Source: G963662655 sp963666875
GTDB taxonomy: Bacteria > Cloacimonadota > Cloacimonadia > Cloacimonadales > JAIOQZ01
Assembly (NCBI GenBank): GCA_963666875.2
Contig: CAXXPU010000009.1
Span: forward strand, 13,624 to 77,623
DNA: 64,000 bases
Direction: 5' to 3'
Positions within the stretch are counted from its first letter, which is position 1. The number at the start of each line of letters is the position of its first letter. The notes under the pieces are model-generated. The model made no database searches and was not told the DNA's origin. It saw nothing but the letters and a program-made list of their open reading frames with translations. Below, in pieces: positions 24,320 to 33,255 of the stretch. Made by a program: the position numbers and the translations under genes.

Positions 24320-26755
24320 GTGATTGGGATAAAAAACAAACGATCGAGATTAACTGTGAAAATTCTATCCGTAATATTGTTGTGCATGATCTGGATATCG
24401 ATTGCTGCGCAGGACCGTCAGGTCGGGCATATCGCCGGTCGAATCAAGGACGAAGGCACCTCGGCTCCGATCGACCAGGTGGCGATCTTCATCGACAACG
24501 AAGCCTGGGGCTTTTCCAATCCACAGGGTGAATACCTCATCAAGAATATTCCCACGGGCGTTCATCAGGTCAGCTATCGTCGCGTCGGCTACGAGCCGCG
24601 CACCAAGATCAACGTCATGGTGCCGGCCAATACGACGATCACGCTCAACGTGGAATTGAAAGTTCAGGTGCTGAAACTGGAGAAATACACCGTATCGGGC
24701 GAAGCGTTCTTCCGCGAGCCGGAGGATGCACCCGTCAGCGCCAAGACTCTCGATATCGAGGAGATCCGCACCCAACCCGCCGGAGCATACGATATTCAAC
24801 GTGCTGTGCAGGTGACGCCATCGGTCGTCTCCGGTTCGGACGCCATGAACGAGATCATCATTCGCGGTGCCAACTACGGAGAGAATCTCTTCGTGCTGGA
24901 CGGTATCGAGCTGCAAAATCCCAATCACTTCGCCTATCCCAATTACGGTGGAGGTCCGATCAGCCTGATCACGCCGGAGATGGTCAAGGAACTCACCCTC
25001 TACAGCGGCGCGTTCCCATCCCGCTACGGCAACAAGGCTTCTTCCGTGCTGGATATCAGTACTCGCGACGGCAACGAGAAGGAATACCAGGTGGCGCTGG
25101 ATGCCAGCCTGACGGGTTACGGCGGACATATCGAAGGTCCCATCACCGATAAAAGTTCCTTTTTAGCGTTCTATCACCATGGCTTTCTGAACCTGATCGC
25201 CGACGAGATCGGTCTCAACGCAGACCCCGATTTCCAGTCGATCTACGCGAAGGAGACCGTGCGCGTCACGCCAACCAACAAGCTGACCTTTACGCAGCTC
25301 TGGGCTGAGAATTTCGTCGAGGTTGCGCACGAGGACTCGTCGGGATTCACGCAGAGCGCCGATGGGGAAGACGTATATCTAAAATCCGGGCAGTACATGC
25401 TCGGTGCTACATACAAGAAAGTCTTTAAGGGACACTATTCGGTTTATACGCTGTACAATAGCCATCGCTGGTGGGATTTACAGACCTACATCGAGGGCAA
25501 GAAAGACGACGATCACCTCTCGACCGAGTACATTGCCGACGAGAACCGCCTCGGATTCAAGTATTCGCACTTCCTTCCCGAAACATACATCGGAAAGCTC
25601 GAACCGGGTTTCTGCGTCACCTACGACTACATCGATTCAGATCTCTATTTCCGTCCAGATACGACGTTCGTCTATGACCAGAATGGCGTGATCGTCGATA
25701 CGCTCGGCGTGGAAGGCTTTGGGGAAGGCGATATCGACTGGAGCAGGAAGGAGTTCGGAACCGTACAGTTGGGCGCTTATCTGCAGTGGGACAAGCAGTT
25801 CGGGAAGCTGAACGTCACCGCCGGTGCGCGAGTCGATTACTTCGACTACACGGACGAAACCACCTGGGCGCCGACCCTCGGTATGAAGTACCGCATAACC
25901 AAGTTTTCCAATCTGCGCTTCGGTCTCGGACGCTATTACCAGAAGGTCGATAACCTGACCCTCTCCTACGACGAACGAAACAAGGTGCTGAAATCGAAGT
26001 ACGCCGATCACCTGGTACTCGGTTGGGACGCGCTCCTCTCGGAAGCCGCCATGTTCCGCATCGAAACCTACTATAAGGAATACGACAACGTCTTCGTGCG
26101 CGAACATCTGGAGACCGCCGATACGCTCGACTGGTCCAGTCTGACCACCAACGACGGCGAGGCGTACAGCTACGGCATCGAGACCTTTTTCCAGAAGAAG
26201 CTTCAGGACAACTGGTTCGGCTCCATCGCCTACTCGTGGTCCAAAGCATACATGCAAGACTACCGCTATCCGGACAAAGAAGTGCCTTGGGACTTCGACT
26301 ACCGCAACGTCATGTCCATCGTAGTGGGCTATCAGTTCGACTTCCTCCAGTACGACTGGTATCTGAACAACCGCGACTGGATGTTCTGGCTGGGATTGCT
26401 GGCGGTGGTTCCGTCGGATCAGGCCGAGATCTCGCTGAAATTCCGCTACATGGGTGGAAGACCTTATACGGAAAAGACCTTCTCGGATACATCGCGGAAA
26501 TGGTATGTCGATCAGGAAACAGATTACAACAGCTCGCGTCTGCCCGATTACAAGCGACTCGATCTACATCTGCACCACCACTGGCTCAAAGACAACATCA
26601 CCATGGAGTACTACGTCGAGATCGACAATATCTTCGACACAAAGAACGTGTGGGATTACAACTACAACGTCGATAAAGACTCCGGTGATCACGAGCGCGA
26701 GACCGTCTATCAGTGGGGAAGAACGTTCATCGCGGGAATCAAGATCGGGTTCTGA
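24320..26755 (+). CDS. TonB-dependent outer-membrane receptor
   Basis: An 811-residue outer-membrane transporter. Signal peptide near residues 12-31 (ILSVILLCMIWISIAAQ). It is followed by a CarboxypepD_reg-like beta domain (GHIAGRIKDEGTSAPIDQVA to about residue 110), a plug (IQRAVQVTPSVVSGSDAMNE, IIIRGANYGENLFVLDGIEL, SGAFPSRYGNKASSVLDIST) and a long beta-barrel rich in aromatic strands, ending in GRTFIAGIKIGF with a terminal Phe as expected for BAM insertion. No classic TonB box is visible after the signal. This SusC-like layout, without SusD, suggests uptake of peptides, glycans or metal chelates. The start is GTG at 24320 with GAGG eight bases upstream. It is divergent from the C25 gene. 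Confidence 0.92.
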   Translation: MIGIKNKRSRLTVKILSVILLCMIWISIAAQDRQVGHIAGRIKDEGTSAPIDQVAIFIDNEAWGFSNPQGEYLIKNIPTGVHQVSYRRVGYEPRTKINVMVPANTTITLNVELKVQVLKLEKYTVSGEAFFREPEDAPVSAKTLDIEEIRTQPAGAYDIQRAVQVTPSVVSGSDAMNEIIIRGANYGENLFVLDGIELQNPNHFAYPNYGGGPISLITPEMVKELTLYSGAFPSRYGNKASSVLDISTRDGNEKEYQVALDASLTGYGGHIEGPITDKSSFLAFYHHGFLNLIADEIGLNADPDFQSIYAKETVRVTPTNKLTFTQLWAENFVEVAHEDSSGFTQSADGEDVYLKSGQYMLGATYKKVFKGHYSVYTLYNSHRWWDLQTYIEGKKDDDHLSTEYIADENRLGFKYSHFLPETYIGKLEPGFCVTYDYIDSDLYFRPDTTFVYDQNGVIVDTLGVEGFGEGDIDWSRKEFGTVQLGAYLQWDKQFGKLNVTAGARVDYFDYTDETTWAPTLGMKYRITKFSNLRFGLGRYYQKVDNLTLSYDERNKVLKSKYADHLVLGWDALLSEAAMFRIETYYKEYDNVFVREHLETADTLDWSSLTTNDGEAYSYGIETFFQKKLQDNWFGSIAYSWSKAYMQDYRYPDKEVPWDFDYRNVMSIVVGYQFDFLQYDWYLNNRDWMFWLGLLAVVPSDQAEISLKFRYMGGRPYTEKTFSDTSRKWYVDQETDYNSSRLPDYKRLDLHLHHHWLKDNITMEYYVEIDNIFDTKNVWDYNYNVDKDSGDHERETVYQWGRTFIAGIKIGF

Positions 26756-26768
26756 GCCATTGTATCCC

Positions 26769-26940
26769 AAGTCCCGTAGGGACGACAGATTGTAGCCCAT
26801 GGTGTGAACCATGGGTCAGGCGCAAACACGCGATACCTCACAAGAAAACCGCCCATCATTTTCCATGGAAAATGATGGGCGGTTTTCTTTTGGCATAGCT
26901 CCGATCCATATACCCATGGTTCACACCATGGGCTAAAATA
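26769..26940. repeat. Nested dispersed palindromic repeats
   Basis: Two inverted copies of the ACCCATGGTTCACACCATGG unit (about 26791-26816 and 26912-26935) flank the terminator. The left copy is linked to CCCGTAGGGACGACAGAT. These belong to the family also seen at 37572-37650, 37700-37757, 54758-54815, 54895-54950 and 58138-58195. Confidence 0.7.
26844..26891 (+). terminator. Perfect palindromic terminator
   Basis: 22-bp arms 26844-26865 and 26866-26887 are an exact palindrome (GAAAACCGCCCATCATTTTC... mirrored), followed by TTTT. The A-tract on one side and T-tract on the other allow termination in both directions. It lies 89 bases after the receptor gene. Confidence 0.8.
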
Positions 26941-26973
26941 TTCCGCTCCATGCGGGGCTATGTGAGAATCAAG

Positions 26974-27088
26974 TCGATAGCTCGAATCCGCACTGCTTCA
27001 TCTTCTCGAGGATTTCGTTGATATCCGCGTGCCAGAGGCCGTGCTTGCGTGAGATGTGCTCGGTCCAGCAATAATCGTCGAAAGTGAA
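26974..27088 (-). pseudogene. Remnant of a nitroreductase-gene 3' end
   Basis: These 115 bases match 28648-28762, the 3' end of the intact nitroreductase gene, with 6 differences by my count, and on the same strand. They encode the WTEHISRKHGLWHADINEIL and CGFELS tail. Most differences are silent (codon third positions) apart from a Ser-to-Cys change. This suggests the fragment was once part of a functional paralogous gene and not a recent copy. The rest of that gene is missing; the AT-rich gene at 27221 lies next to the break. Confidence 0.85.
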
Positions 27089-27220
27089 TATTGGCTTATA
27101 CGGAAATCAATCCAATTGAAATTGTGTAACCGATTGAATGATGCGTATGAAATATTTTATTGTTGACAAGTATTTCTGTATAAAGCAATTTTAGGCAAAA
27201 TTCGCGAATTTGGAGGAATC

Positions 27221-28528
27221 ATGACAGGATTACACTGGGATATGAACTATGTGCTGATCATCGGATTAAGTATTCTGCTGCTGGAAGTACTCTTTAAGCT
27301 AATTCTTTCAATAATCGAGATTCGTTTTAATAAGAAAAAGTACAGTGATGAGAAGAAGCATCTTGAATCAAATCGAACATGGATCGAAAGACAGACAACG
27401 AAACTTGAGAATGTTTCAGTAATTCTTGGTAGACAGATTAAAGACGAGTTAGCAAGAGATTCTTATTGGTTATCATCTGCATTGGTTAATGCTGGTATTT
27501 CGGCGGAATCGAAAACTCTCTTTGCGGAAAGATTGTGTCACTTCCGGAAAGAGAAAGAGCTGATTGCGAAAAAGTTTGTGCCATTCCTTTTGGCAAGATG
27601 TCAGTATTTCATTGAGAAAGAAGGAAGCTACGTTTGTTTGCTGATAGATTCAGGAACGACATTGTATTACCTCTTTAAAACTCTGTCTGAAAGTCTGGTG
27701 AAACGCACTCTGAATCGTGAAACATGGATCGATAAACTGTTTGTACTTACAAATAGTCTTAGCGGAATACAGGTTGCGATGGAGAAAGGACGGGCAAATC
27801 CTAATGAGCGTTATTCTCAATTAGCGTTTCGTTGTTATTTGCTCCCAGGAGAACCCTTACCGATTTACGCTGCAATAACGGGGAAGATGACACGAACGAC
27901 CTTAGAGCAGGTCCGTGAAAATATCTCGGTATTGTTTGACGATGATGATGATGATGAAAGCTCGCCGATGACGAAAATCGATCCTGATAAAACAAAATAT
28001 ATAGGATTGACTACTGGGAATTGGGTTAGGATTAATGAAACGGGATCACGCTGCCCGGTACCGATGGCTCGAGGAAAGGGGCATTTAAAATTCAAACAGG
28101 CTTTAGTTGATGTCTCTGATGAAGTTTTTGTTATTGCACCTCTTGGGAAGATATTCAAGCAGGCTGAATTGAAGGATATCAATAACGATCTTGGATTGAC
28201 TGAGAATGCTTCAGTGCATGATGAGGAGTGCTATAAAGAGGTTCAAATCAAGGAAGATCAATACGGGATACCTTACTCGTACAAGATCAAGTTAATCAGT
28301 ACTCAAAGGATAGAAGGGAGATTACTTCATACACATTCAGCGGTTGTGAAAAGCATGCTCAAGTCAGAAGATGAAACAAACAAAGAAATACAAGATATTC
28401 ACGATATCAAGCATATTTTGTACCCATTTGACGATTTACCCTCGGATGAGCGTTTCGAACTGGAAATCGAATTTCCTCATCCAATAACCTGTGAACCGCA
28501 CTTTCGTGAGAAGTTTTTCAAGAAATAA
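27221..28528 (+). CDS. Membrane-anchored protein with DeoR-effector (ISOCOT)-like domain
   Basis: A 435-residue protein of no named family. One N-terminal membrane helix (YVLIIGLSILLLEVLFKLIL, residues 10-29) is followed by a charged helical segment (about 30-125). From about 140 the sequence resembles the sugar-phosphate-sensing C-terminal domain of DeoR regulators: CLLIDSGTTLYYLFKTL (SGTT phosphate loop), then LFVLTNSLSGIQVA, LLPGEPLP..AITGKMTRTTLEQV, KYIGLTTGNWVRINETG, GHLKFKQALVDVSDEVFVIA and PLGKIFKQ. No helix-turn-helix is present, and an Asp-rich run (FDDDDDDES) interrupts the domain. A C-terminal region of about 110 residues is unassigned. AT-rich, GGAGG ribosome site, with TTGACA at 27163. 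It probably acts as a membrane-linked sensor or enzyme; the fold call is by eye. Confidence 0.7.
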   Translation: MTGLHWDMNYVLIIGLSILLLEVLFKLILSIIEIRFNKKKYSDEKKHLESNRTWIERQTTKLENVSVILGRQIKDELARDSYWLSSALVNAGISAESKTLFAERLCHFRKEKELIAKKFVPFLLARCQYFIEKEGSYVCLLIDSGTTLYYLFKTLSESLVKRTLNRETWIDKLFVLTNSLSGIQVAMEKGRANPNERYSQLAFRCYLLPGEPLPIYAAITGKMTRTTLEQVRENISVLFDDDDDDESSPMTKIDPDKTKYIGLTTGNWVRINETGSRCPVPMARGKGHLKFKQALVDVSDEVFVIAPLGKIFKQAELKDINNDLGLTENASVHDEECYKEVQIKEDQYGIPYSYKIKLISTQRIEGRLLHTHSAVVKSMLKSEDETNKEIQDIHDIKHILYPFDDLPSDERFELEIEFPHPITCEPHFREKFFKK

Positions 28529-28642
28529 TCTTGAAGATATTTGCATTAGCGATGTGGTGAAAGTGACTTCATACATATTTAAGCTGATAAACTGATGGTG
28601 AATGCCAGGGCTTTCTAAAAAGCGGGGCTGATAAATGAGGAT

Positions 28643-29404
28643 TTAAATCGATAGCTCGAATCCGCACTGCTTCATCTTCTCGAGGATCTCGTTGATATCC
28701 GCATGCCAGAGGCCGTGCTTGCGTGAGATGTGCTCGGTCCAACTGTAGTCGTCGAAAGTGAAGGTCTCCTGCATGCCGTCGTCGAGCTTGACCATGAAGT
28801 TGGCTTTGCGGTAGTAATCCTGCGCCAGATACCCCTCGTCCATGACGCGCATGGCTTCTTTGATTTCTTCGTCCGTGGGAAGATTGTAGGCGTCCTCATG
28901 CAGGGTGTAGGAGATGGGGTAGCGTGGACGCACGGGAGGATTCTCGGCAGGATAGCCGACGGTTAAACCGACCAGCGGAAACACGCGATCCGGCAGTTGG
29001 AAGGTCTCTTTGATCTTGTCTGCAATAAATGGAACCCAGCCGTGGTAGCAGCTTCCCATCCCGAAGCTCTCCGCGGCGATCACCATGTTTTCGGCCGCGT
29101 AGGCGGTATCCTGAATGGCCAGAAGTAGAAACGAAAGGTCGTTCTGCCGCATCTTCCAGCCGCGCTTCTCCATGATCTTCTCGAGCTTGAACGCATCGAC
29201 GCAGAAAATGAAGAAGAGTGGCGCGCGGAAAGGATTCTTAGAGGATTCACGGCGAAGCAGGATGCTGTAGGTCTGTCCCGCGAAAGGTGCGCAGATTGCT
29301 GCCTCGACGAGCGACCGGATCACCTCTTCGTCCGGAATCTGATCCGTATATTCCCGTATCGATTTCCGATTGCGCATGAGATTCAGGGTGGGGTTGTCGA
29401 TCAT
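28643..29404 (-). CDS. Nitroreductase-family FMN protein
   Basis: A 253-residue flavin oxidoreductase fold. The N-terminal LMRNRKSIREYTDQIPDEEV holds the FMN-phosphate RxSxR motif. EAAICAPFAGQTYSILLR, IQDTAYAAENMVIAAESFGMGSCYHGW and VFPLVGLTVGYPAENPPVRPRYP are standard. A C-terminal extension of about 60 residues (YNLPTDEEIKEAM onwards) is longer than in minimal family members. The ATG lies one base after the stop of the hybrid kinase gene, and the GGAG site is inside that gene, so the two are coupled. A degenerate copy of its 3' end lies at 26974-27088. Confidence 0.9.
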   Translation of the reverse strand: MIDNPTLNLMRNRKSIREYTDQIPDEEVIRSLVEAAICAPFAGQTYSILLRRESSKNPFRAPLFFIFCVDAFKLEKIMEKRGWKMRQNDLSFLLLAIQDTAYAAENMVIAAESFGMGSCYHGWVPFIADKIKETFQLPDRVFPLVGLTVGYPAENPPVRPRYPISYTLHEDAYNLPTDEEIKEAMRVMDEGYLAQDYYRKANFMVKLDDGMQETFTFDDYSWTEHISRKHGLWHADINEILEKMKQCGFELSI

Positions 29405-29405
29405 A

Positions 29406-32201
29406 TTATTCTCCGCTATGGTTCTTTCTCATGACGGCATAGACCGTTCGGGTCAGTCCTTCCATCGTGAAGGGTTTCTGAATGAACTGGTTAGCGCCCT
29501 TGTTCATGATTTCATTTACGCGACTATCCTGTCGGAAGCCGGACATGAGAATGACCTTCAAGTCGGGGTACTGGTCATGGATTCGGCTGAAGGTCTCCTT
29601 TCCGGACATCACCGGCATGGAGAGGTCGAGCAGGATCAGATCGATATTGGGATGTTCGAGCAGGAAATCGAGCGCTTCCTGTCCGTTTACGACGGTGAAA
29701 ACCTGATAGCCGCATTCCGTCAGGATATTTTCCGAGATCAGCCGGATATGTTCTTCGTCATCCACCACCAGGATTTTTCCTTCACCATGGTAGAGCGATG
29801 CTTCCGGCACATCGAGCGTCTGAACATCGACTCTTCGCGAGAGAACCGGCAGATATACCTGGAACGTGGAACCGACGCCTTCCTCGGAATAGACGTTGAT
29901 GAAGCCGTTGTGCATCTTGACGATATTATAGACCATCGCCAGCCCGAGTCCCGTTCCGTGCGAGCTTTCCTTGGTGGTGTAGAATGGATCGAAGATTCGG
30001 CGCATCACTTCGTCGCTCATGCCCACGCCCTCGTCGTGAACGGTGCAGACCCAGTAATATCCTTCTTTGGCGTCCGGGTGATAGTGACTGAAGCTCCTCT
30101 CGACAAAGTACTTGTACAGCGAGATATCCAGTCTGCCGCCTTTCTTCTCGTCCGGACCACGCATGATGGTCATTGCGTGCGATGAATTAACGCAGAGGTT
30201 CAGGAGCACCTGCTCGATCTGAGTCTGGTTGGCGTTAACGTACGCATCGTCGGCGATGTTGCCGAGATGCAGGTGGATGCTCTTGTCAAGGGTGTTTTTG
30301 CAGATTTCCATCACGTTGTTGATCGCGTCGTTCAGCCTGATCGCGGTGTAGGAGACCTCCTGTTTGCGGGACAGTGTGAGGAGCTGCTGAACCATCTCGG
30401 AGGCGCGGTTTGAGGATTGTTCCATGGTCCGGATATAGTTGAATATCTGCGGGTCCTCGACCTTCTTCATTTCGAGGTAGTATTTCAGAAGGCTGATGGT
30501 GGCGGTAACGCCGCAAAGGACGTTGTTGAAGTCGTGCGCCAGACCGCCGGCGAGATTGCCCACCGTTTCCATCTTCTGTGCCTGGAAGAGCTGATTGTCC
30601 TTCTTTACGATGTCCGTCACGTTATCCAGCCGGATCACTGCGCCATGCGATTCTCGCAGGGACAGCGGTACGACGGAAAGATCGAAATAGAGCATATCGT
30701 CGAGCTTGATGCCGATTCGGTGCATATTGATATGCTCCTGATTTTCCAGCGCTCGGACGATCAGCCTCTTTTCCTTCGTCAGTGCGGGGATTGCGTTCCA
30801 GATGCTTATATTTTCTGATTCGTGATCCGAAAGGTGAAACACCTGGTCCGCTTCGCTGTTCCATTCGATGATATGATAGTTCTCGTCGATGGTGATGAGC
30901 GACGAAGAGAGAGAGTCGAAAACATTGCGCAGATAGTTGCGCGTCTCTTTCAATTCGAGGGCATAACTCTTGCGTTCTTCTTCGTTTTTCAGCGCTTGCG
31001 CGAGCATGGTCAGGGCATTGATCTCTTCCGGTCTGAATATCCGGATTTTTTTATCGAAGAAGCAGAGGGTTCCGACAATGCGATTCTTGAGTGAGACCGG
31101 AACGCCGACAAAGGACATTATTCCGTACTTCCGGATGGTTGGATCTGTGTGCCAGCATTCATGATCTTCGAGGTTCTCGATTACCATCACTTCGCCGTCG
31201 TTGCGTTCGATAACGCCGTAGCATATACGACCCTCCGGCGAGCGGTTCAGTTCAAGATCAGCCGGTGCATTCCACGAGCCGTGGGTATAGATCAGCTTCG
31301 TCTCTTCGTTAAAGCGATTATAGAGCACAAAATCTCCATCCAGCAGCTCGCCAGCGGTTTTCGTGATCATCTGAATATTATAATCGGGGTTGGGACCCAG
31401 TTCGAGGAAACACCGGTTCAACTGCGAGAGCGTTTCCTCGCTTCGCTTGATCTCTTCGTGATCGATCTGAAGCTGCCGGTACTGATCCTGAATCGTGTTG
31501 AAGCTGTTCTTTAAATCGAGTGCCATTCGCTGAAAGGAGGTCATCAGGAATCCCAATTCGTCCTTCGGCGTTCTGGCGAATCTAATCTCGAAATCGCCGT
31601 CGGAGACCATCGTCGCAGCATGTTTCAACCGATTTATGGGATCAATGACGGTCTTGGACAGCAGCAGAATCACCAGGAAATCGAGCATGAGAATGATGAA
31701 AACGACCGCGATGATGAACATGATACGAATGTGCAGTACGCGCTCGATGGCGGATTGAAGCGAGAAGACGATCCTTACGTATCCGACGCGCTTCTCGTTC
31801 GAGTGCATGTCTTTGATGAAGCAGGGTGCGTTCTTGATCAGCCAGTATTTTCGCGGAACCTTGATATTCGCCGTGTCAATACCGCTCAGATTGAGCTTGT
31901 ATCCGTTCGCGTCGAAAATCTGCACGGAAAGGATATCGAGTTGTCCGTCCTTGCCCGATTGCAGTTGAAGCGTATTTTGCTCAAGGAACATGAAGGTGTA
32001 GTTTGCGATGTGGGGAGCGCTGATCATGGCAATGGATCGCGTTAGTTTGTCCGACCCCTTCTCCACTTCGTCCAGAATGCTGTTCTCCACTACCTGGATC
32101 AGCATTGTTCCGGTTATCAGGAAGAACGATACCAGTAGGAGGCTTATGGTCAGCGTGAATTTCGTAAACAGGTTATTCTTCAGTTTCCCTATTTTTCTCA
32201 T
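29406..32201 (-). CDS. GAF-PAS hybrid sensor histidine kinase
   Basis: A 931-residue membrane kinase. TM1 is near residues 13-36 and TM2 near 160-185 (IMFIIAVVFIILMLDFLVIL), bounding an extracytoplasmic domain of about 120 residues. HAMP (INRLKHAATMVSDGDFEIRF), GAF (about 285-415; SFVGVPVSLKNRIVGTLCFF), PAS (about 425-540), HisKA with phospho-His556 (LAGGLAHDFNNVL), HATPase (DEGVGMS, GTGLGLAMVYNIV) and a receiver with phospho-Asp859 (LILLDLSMPVMSG) follow. The start overlaps by 29 bases the end of the BMP lipoprotein gene and the stop is one base from the nitroreductase start, so all three are tightly coupled. The lipoprotein may present ligand to the sensor domain. Confidence 0.93.
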   Translation of the reverse strand: MRKIGKLKNNLFTKFTLTISLLLVSFFLITGTMLIQVVENSILDEVEKGSDKLTRSIAMISAPHIANYTFMFLEQNTLQLQSGKDGQLDILSVQIFDANGYKLNLSGIDTANIKVPRKYWLIKNAPCFIKDMHSNEKRVGYVRIVFSLQSAIERVLHIRIMFIIAVVFIILMLDFLVILLLSKTVIDPINRLKHAATMVSDGDFEIRFARTPKDELGFLMTSFQRMALDLKNSFNTIQDQYRQLQIDHEEIKRSEETLSQLNRCFLELGPNPDYNIQMITKTAGELLDGDFVLYNRFNEETKLIYTHGSWNAPADLELNRSPEGRICYGVIERNDGEVMVIENLEDHECWHTDPTIRKYGIMSFVGVPVSLKNRIVGTLCFFDKKIRIFRPEEINALTMLAQALKNEEERKSYALELKETRNYLRNVFDSLSSSLITIDENYHIIEWNSEADQVFHLSDHESENISIWNAIPALTKEKRLIVRALENQEHINMHRIGIKLDDMLYFDLSVVPLSLRESHGAVIRLDNVTDIVKKDNQLFQAQKMETVGNLAGGLAHDFNNVLCGVTATISLLKYYLEMKKVEDPQIFNYIRTMEQSSNRASEMVQQLLTLSRKQEVSYTAIRLNDAINNVMEICKNTLDKSIHLHLGNIADDAYVNANQTQIEQVLLNLCVNSSHAMTIMRGPDEKKGGRLDISLYKYFVERSFSHYHPDAKEGYYWVCTVHDEGVGMSDEVMRRIFDPFYTTKESSHGTGLGLAMVYNIVKMHNGFINVYSEEGVGSTFQVYLPVLSRRVDVQTLDVPEASLYHGEGKILVVDDEEHIRLISENILTECGYQVFTVVNGQEALDFLLEHPNIDLILLDLSMPVMSGKETFSRIHDQYPDLKVILMSGFRQDSRVNEIMNKGANQFIQKPFTMEGLTRTVYAVMRKNHSGE

Positions 32202-33255
32202 CGAGGTAATCCTTCAGATACTCCTCATGGATATTGGTTACGACTATGTCTCCGTCAATAATTTTCTGCTTGATAGCTTCGAGCTCGCCGACGGTTTCTT
32301 CTCCGATGATATCGCGCGTGTATTGCATATCGGTAAGTGAAACGCCATTGTTCCGAAGCCCGTACACGTAGATCGAATCACCGGCCAGCTCGTTATCCAG
32401 GAATTTGCCTACGATATCGGTGATCGATAAATCGAGTCGCTTCATCATGCTGGTGAGTACGTATCCTTTCGCCATGGCGTCCTGATTTGAATCGACACCG
32501 ATCACATACTTACCGCGATCCTTCGCAGCGGCGATAATCCCGTTCCCGGTCGCGCTGGCGACGTTGTATATCACATCGATACCTTGATCGTACATTGAGT
32601 TCGCAAGCATATAACCCTTTTCCGGATCGTTGAATCCCTGAAAATTCGGGGCGAGGCTGCAATACTCGGTTATAAGTTTCACCTTGGAGTCGGCGTATGC
32701 GGCACCTTCCTCATAGCCTTTCCGGAATGCCTTTATTACCGGTATATCAACACCGCCGATAAAGCCGATCTTGTGTGTTCGAGTGAAGCTTGCTGCAAGA
32801 TATCCGGCAAGGAAGGAGCCTTCGTGCTGGGCGTATATGACTGAAGTGATGTTGCTATATCCTTTCAGGGGATTATCCAATAGCACGAAATGGATGTCGG
32901 GATAATCGGGTGCAAATCTTTTCAAGCCTTCGATTGAGAAGATACCCGAAGAGAAGATGAGGTCGCACTGCTCGTCGATAAGCTGCTGGATACAGCTTGT
33001 CTGCTCTTCATCGCTTTCATGCGTCGGTACTTTATATACTACCTCGATTGGGTATTGGTGTTTTGCCTGGATCAGTCCGCGGTATTGCATATCGTTGAAC
33101 GCCATATCGCCAATTCCGGCGTAACCCAGCGCAAGCCCGATCTTTATGCGGTTTTTCTGGATGGTGTCATCCTGTTTCTGTTTTCTGCCGCACGATACGA
33201 TGGTTAGTGTCATTATCAGTAAAAGCGTAAGTAAAAATGCAAGTCTTCCTCTCAC
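32173..33255 (-). CDS. BMP-family (PnrA-like) substrate-binding lipoprotein
   Basis: A 360-residue periplasmic binding lipoprotein. The start is GTG at 33255 with AAAGGAG upstream; the signal peptide RGRLAFLLTLLLIMTLTIVS ends in a cysteine (VSC-GRK) suited to lipidation. The body has the BMP/type 1 periplasmic binding fold: IGLALGYAGIGDMAFNDMQY, DLIFSSGIFSIEGLKRFA, HEGSFLAGYLAASFTRT, KIGFIGGVDIPVIKAFRKGY, IDVIYNVASATGNGIIAAA and YVIGVDSNQDA. BMP proteins usually deliver nucleosides to an ABC importer, but none is present. The gene overlaps the downstream hybrid kinase by 29 bases, suggesting it serves as the ligand receptor of that kinase, as LuxP or TorT do. Confidence 0.92.
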   Translation of the reverse strand: MRGRLAFLLTLLLIMTLTIVSCGRKQKQDDTIQKNRIKIGLALGYAGIGDMAFNDMQYRGLIQAKHQYPIEVVYKVPTHESDEEQTSCIQQLIDEQCDLIFSSGIFSIEGLKRFAPDYPDIHFVLLDNPLKGYSNITSVIYAQHEGSFLAGYLAASFTRTHKIGFIGGVDIPVIKAFRKGYEEGAAYADSKVKLITEYCSLAPNFQGFNDPEKGYMLANSMYDQGIDVIYNVASATGNGIIAAAKDRGKYVIGVDSNQDAMAKGYVLTSMMKRLDLSITDIVGKFLDNELAGDSIYVYGLRNNGVSLTDMQYTRDIIGEETVGELEAIKQKIIDGDIVVTNIHEEYLKDYLDEKNRETEE

